From the NCBI RefSeq assembly GCF_024599795.1, contig NZ_CP102246.1, positions 4,216,001 through 4,280,000 of the forward strand: 64,000 nt of DNA. Reading direction: 5' to 3'. This document shows, piece by piece, positions 61,904-64,000 of this stretch. The position numbers and the translations under genes are program-made. Every line of letters starts with the position of its first letter. Position 1 is the first letter of the stretch. The DNA is from Enterobacter cloacae complex sp. R_G8. Lineage in GTDB: Bacteria; Pseudomonadota; Gammaproteobacteria; Enterobacterales; Enterobacteriaceae. The notes beneath the pieces are model-generated. The model was not told the DNA's origin and made no database searches. It saw only the letters and a program-made list of their open reading frames with translations.

Positions 61904-64000
61904 ATGGCTGAAACAAACTCTAAACAGCCGCGTCTACTGGTGACACTAACAGCGTTATTCGCCGCCTTCTGCGGCCTGTACCTGTTAATCGGTGGCGTCT
62001 GGCTGGTCGCAATCGGCGGCTCCTGGTACTACCCGATAGCGGGTCTGGTTATGCTTGGCGTAACCGTCCTGCTCTGGCGTAGAAAACAATCCGCACTGTG
62101 GCTCTATGCTGCATTACTCCTCGCCACCATGATCTGGGGCGTCTGGGAAGTCGGTTTCGACTTCTGGGCACTGACGCCGCGCAGTGACATTCTGGTCTTC
62201 TTCGGTATCTGGCTGATCCTGCCGTTCGTCTGGCGTCGCCTGATCGTGCCTTCCAGCGGTGCCGTTGCGGCGCTGGTGGTTGCGCTGCTCATCAGTGGCG
62301 GCATCCTGACCTGGGCCGGCTTTAACGACCCGCAGGAGATCAACGGAACGCTGAACGCAGAGTCAACCCCTGCTGCGGCTATCTCGCAGGTCGCGGACGG
62401 TGACTGGCCGGCGTATGGGCGTAACCAGGAAGGTCAGCGCTACTCCCCGCTGAAGCAAATCAACGCGGACAACGTGAAAAACCTGAAAGAAGCCTGGGTA
62501 TTCCGTACCGGCGATCTGAAGATGCCGAACGATCCAGGTGAGCTGACCAACGAAGTGACGCCGATTAAAGTGGGCAACATGCTTTATCTGTGTACGGCGC
62601 ACCAGCGTCTGTTCGCGCTCGACGCGGCCACCGGTAAAGAGAAATGGCACTTCGATCCGCAGCTGAACTCCAACCCGTCGTTCCAGCACATCACCTGCCG
62701 TGGCGTCTCTTACCACGAAGCGCGCGCGGACAATGCCAGCCCGGACGTCATTGCCGACTGTCCTCGCCGCATTATGCTGCCGGTGAACGATGGCCGCCTG
62801 TTCGCGATTAACGCCGAAACGGGCAAGCTGTGCGAAACCTTCGCCAACAAAGGTATCCTGAATCTGCAGACCAACATGCCGGACACCACGCCGGGTCTGT
62901 ATGAACCCACCTCACCGCCCATCATCACAGATAAGACTATTGTGATTGCTGGTTCGGTCACGGATAACTTCTCCACCCGCGAAACCTCTGGCGTTATCCG
63001 TGGTTTCGACGTGAACACCGGTAAACTGCTGTGGGCCTTCGATCCGGGCGCGAAAGATCCTAACGCGATCCCGTCTGATGAACACACCTTTACCTTTAAC
63101 TCGCCAAACTCCTGGGCACCGGCCGCGTATGACGCGAAGCTGGATCTGGTCTACCTGCCAATGGGCGTGACCACGCCTGATATCTGGGGCGGTAACCGTA
63201 CCCCTGAGCAGGAACGTTATGCCAGCTCCATTCTGGCGCTGAACGCGACCACCGGTAAACTGGCCTGGAGTTACCAGACCGTACACCACGATCTGTGGGA
63301 TATGGATATGCCGTCCCAGCCAACGCTGGCGGACATTACCGTTAACGGCAAAACCGTTCCGGTGATTTATGCTCCGGCGAAAACCGGTAACATCTTCGTC
63401 CTGGACCGTCGTAACGGCGAGCTGGTTGTGCCTGCACCGGAAAAACCGGTTCCTCAGGGCGCGGCAAAAGGCGATTACGTCACGAAAACGCAGCCGTTCT
63501 CTGACCTGAGCTTCCGTCCGAAGAAAGATCTCAGCGGGGCAGACATGTGGGGTGCCACCATGTTTGACCAGCTGGTATGCCGCGTGATGTTCCATCAGCT
63601 GCGCTATGAAGGCATCTTCACCCCGCCTTCTGAGCAGGGTACGCTGGTCTTCCCGGGTAACCTGGGGATGTTCGAATGGGGCGGGATCTCCGTTGACCCT
63701 AATCGTCAGGTGGCGATTGCCAACCCGATGGCGCTGCCGTTTGTCTCTAAACTGATCCCACGTGGTCCAGGTAACCCGATGGAGCAGCCAAAAGACGCGA
63801 AAGGCAGCGGTACCGAAGCCGGTATTCAGCCGCAGTATGGTGTACCGTTTGGCGTCACCCTGAATCCATTCCTGTCTCCGTTTGGTCTGCCGTGTAAACA
63901 GCCTGCCTGGGGATATATCTCCGGTCTGGATCTGAAAACCAACCAGATCGTGTGGAAAAAACGTATTGGTACCCCGCAGGACAGCATGCCGTTCCCGATG
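61904..64000 (+). CDS. gcd: PQQ-dependent glucose dehydrogenase (5' part)
   Basis: Membrane quinoprotein that oxidises glucose to gluconolactone in the periplasm and feeds ubiquinone. The window holds 699 of about 796 residues; the 3' end is cut by the window edge. The N-terminal ~145 residues have five membrane segments (LLVTLTALFAAFCGLYLLIG and following). The periplasmic beta-propeller has PQQ-type repeats (YLCTAHQRLFALDAATGKEK, GRLFAINAETGKL, GVIRGFDVNTGKLLWAFDPG). The enzyme needs PQQ; no pqq genes are in this window. Confidence 0.97.
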   Translation, partial: MAETNSKQPRLLVTLTALFAAFCGLYLLIGGVWLVAIGGSWYYPIAGLVMLGVTVLLWRRKQSALWLYAALLLATMIWGVWEVGFDFWALTPRSDILVFFGIWLILPFVWRRLIVPSSGAVAALVVALLISGGILTWAGFNDPQEINGTLNAESTPAAAISQVADGDWPAYGRNQEGQRYSPLKQINADNVKNLKEAWVFRTGDLKMPNDPGELTNEVTPIKVGNMLYLCTAHQRLFALDAATGKEKWHFDPQLNSNPSFQHITCRGVSYHEARADNASPDVIADCPRRIMLPVNDGRLFAINAETGKLCETFANKGILNLQTNMPDTTPGLYEPTSPPIITDKTIVIAGSVTDNFSTRETSGVIRGFDVNTGKLLWAFDPGAKDPNAIPSDEHTFTFNSPNSWAPAAYDAKLDLVYLPMGVTTPDIWGGNRTPEQERYASSILALNATTGKLAWSYQTVHHDLWDMDMPSQPTLADITVNGKTVPVIYAPAKTGNIFVLDRRNGELVVPAPEKPVPQGAAKGDYVTKTQPFSDLSFRPKKDLSGADMWGATMFDQLVCRVMFHQLRYEGIFTPPSEQGTLVFPGNLGMFEWGGISVDPNRQVAIANPMALPFVSKLIPRGPGNPMEQPKDAKGSGTEAGIQPQYGVPFGVTLNPFLSPFGLPCKQPAWGYISGLDLKTNQIVWKKRIGTPQDSMPFPM

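Overview
This 64 kb window is a stretch of enterobacterial chromosome. Gene order and protein sequences match the E. coli/Salmonella segment from dnaE to gcd (about 4 min on the K-12 map), read in the opposite orientation. The proteins are close to, but not identical with, those of E. coli. The core is GC-rich by eye, and a dispersed 40-50 bp element of a kind I associate with Enterobacter-like genomes occurs repeatedly. The best guess is a member of the Enterobacter/Lelliottia/Leclercia/Klebsiella side of the Enterobacteriaceae; species cannot be assigned from this window alone.

Layout. (1) 1-16 kb, minus strand: the cell-envelope and macromolecule-synthesis block rpsB-tsf, pyrH, frr, dxr, ispU-cdsA-rseP-bamA-skp-lpxD-fabZ-lpxA-lpxB-rnhB-dnaE. 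It covers translation, isoprenoid and undecaprenyl phosphate supply, CDP-diacylglycerol, lipid A synthesis, outer-membrane protein assembly and the sigma-E protease. (2) 16-21 kb, plus strand: map, glnD, dapD, yaeH. (3) 21-25.5 kb, minus: cdaR, degP (with a clear sigma-E promoter) and dgt. (4) 25.5-27.7 kb, plus: mtnN-btuF-yadS. (5) 27.7-31 kb: erpA and clcA (minus) and hemL (plus). (6) 31-42.4 kb, minus: the ferrichrome system fhuA-fhuC-fhuD-fhuB, the peptidoglycan synthase mrcB and the helicase hrpB. (7) 42.4-49.4 kb, plus: thpR-sfsA-dksA-gluQ-pcnB-folK and the pantothenate genes panB-panC-panD. (8) 49.4-56.8 kb, plus: a seven-gene chaperone-usher fimbrial operon behind an AT-rich leader. 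This is the only clearly accessory block. (9) 56.8-64 kb: yadE, yadI, yadH and yadG (minus), can (plus), hpt (minus) and the 5' part of gcd (plus).

Functional links. The first block couples lipid A, undecaprenyl phosphate and outer-membrane protein biogenesis in one co-directional run, with degP nearby as a periplasmic quality-control partner. The fhu genes form a complete ferrichrome import route from TonB-dependent receptor to ATPase, with a candidate Fur box. The fimbrial operon has a full set: major pilin, chaperone, usher, three minor pilins and a two-domain tip adhesin.

No CRISPR array, tRNA, rRNA, integrase, transposase or prophage gene was seen. I did not find a convincing undescribed enzymatic or defence system. 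The items most worth a second look are the fimbrial operon with its unusual insertion point and leader structure, its uncharacterised adhesin domain, the FhuA loop that lacks the E. coli phage-binding segment, the dispersed repeat family, and several unexplained dyads.
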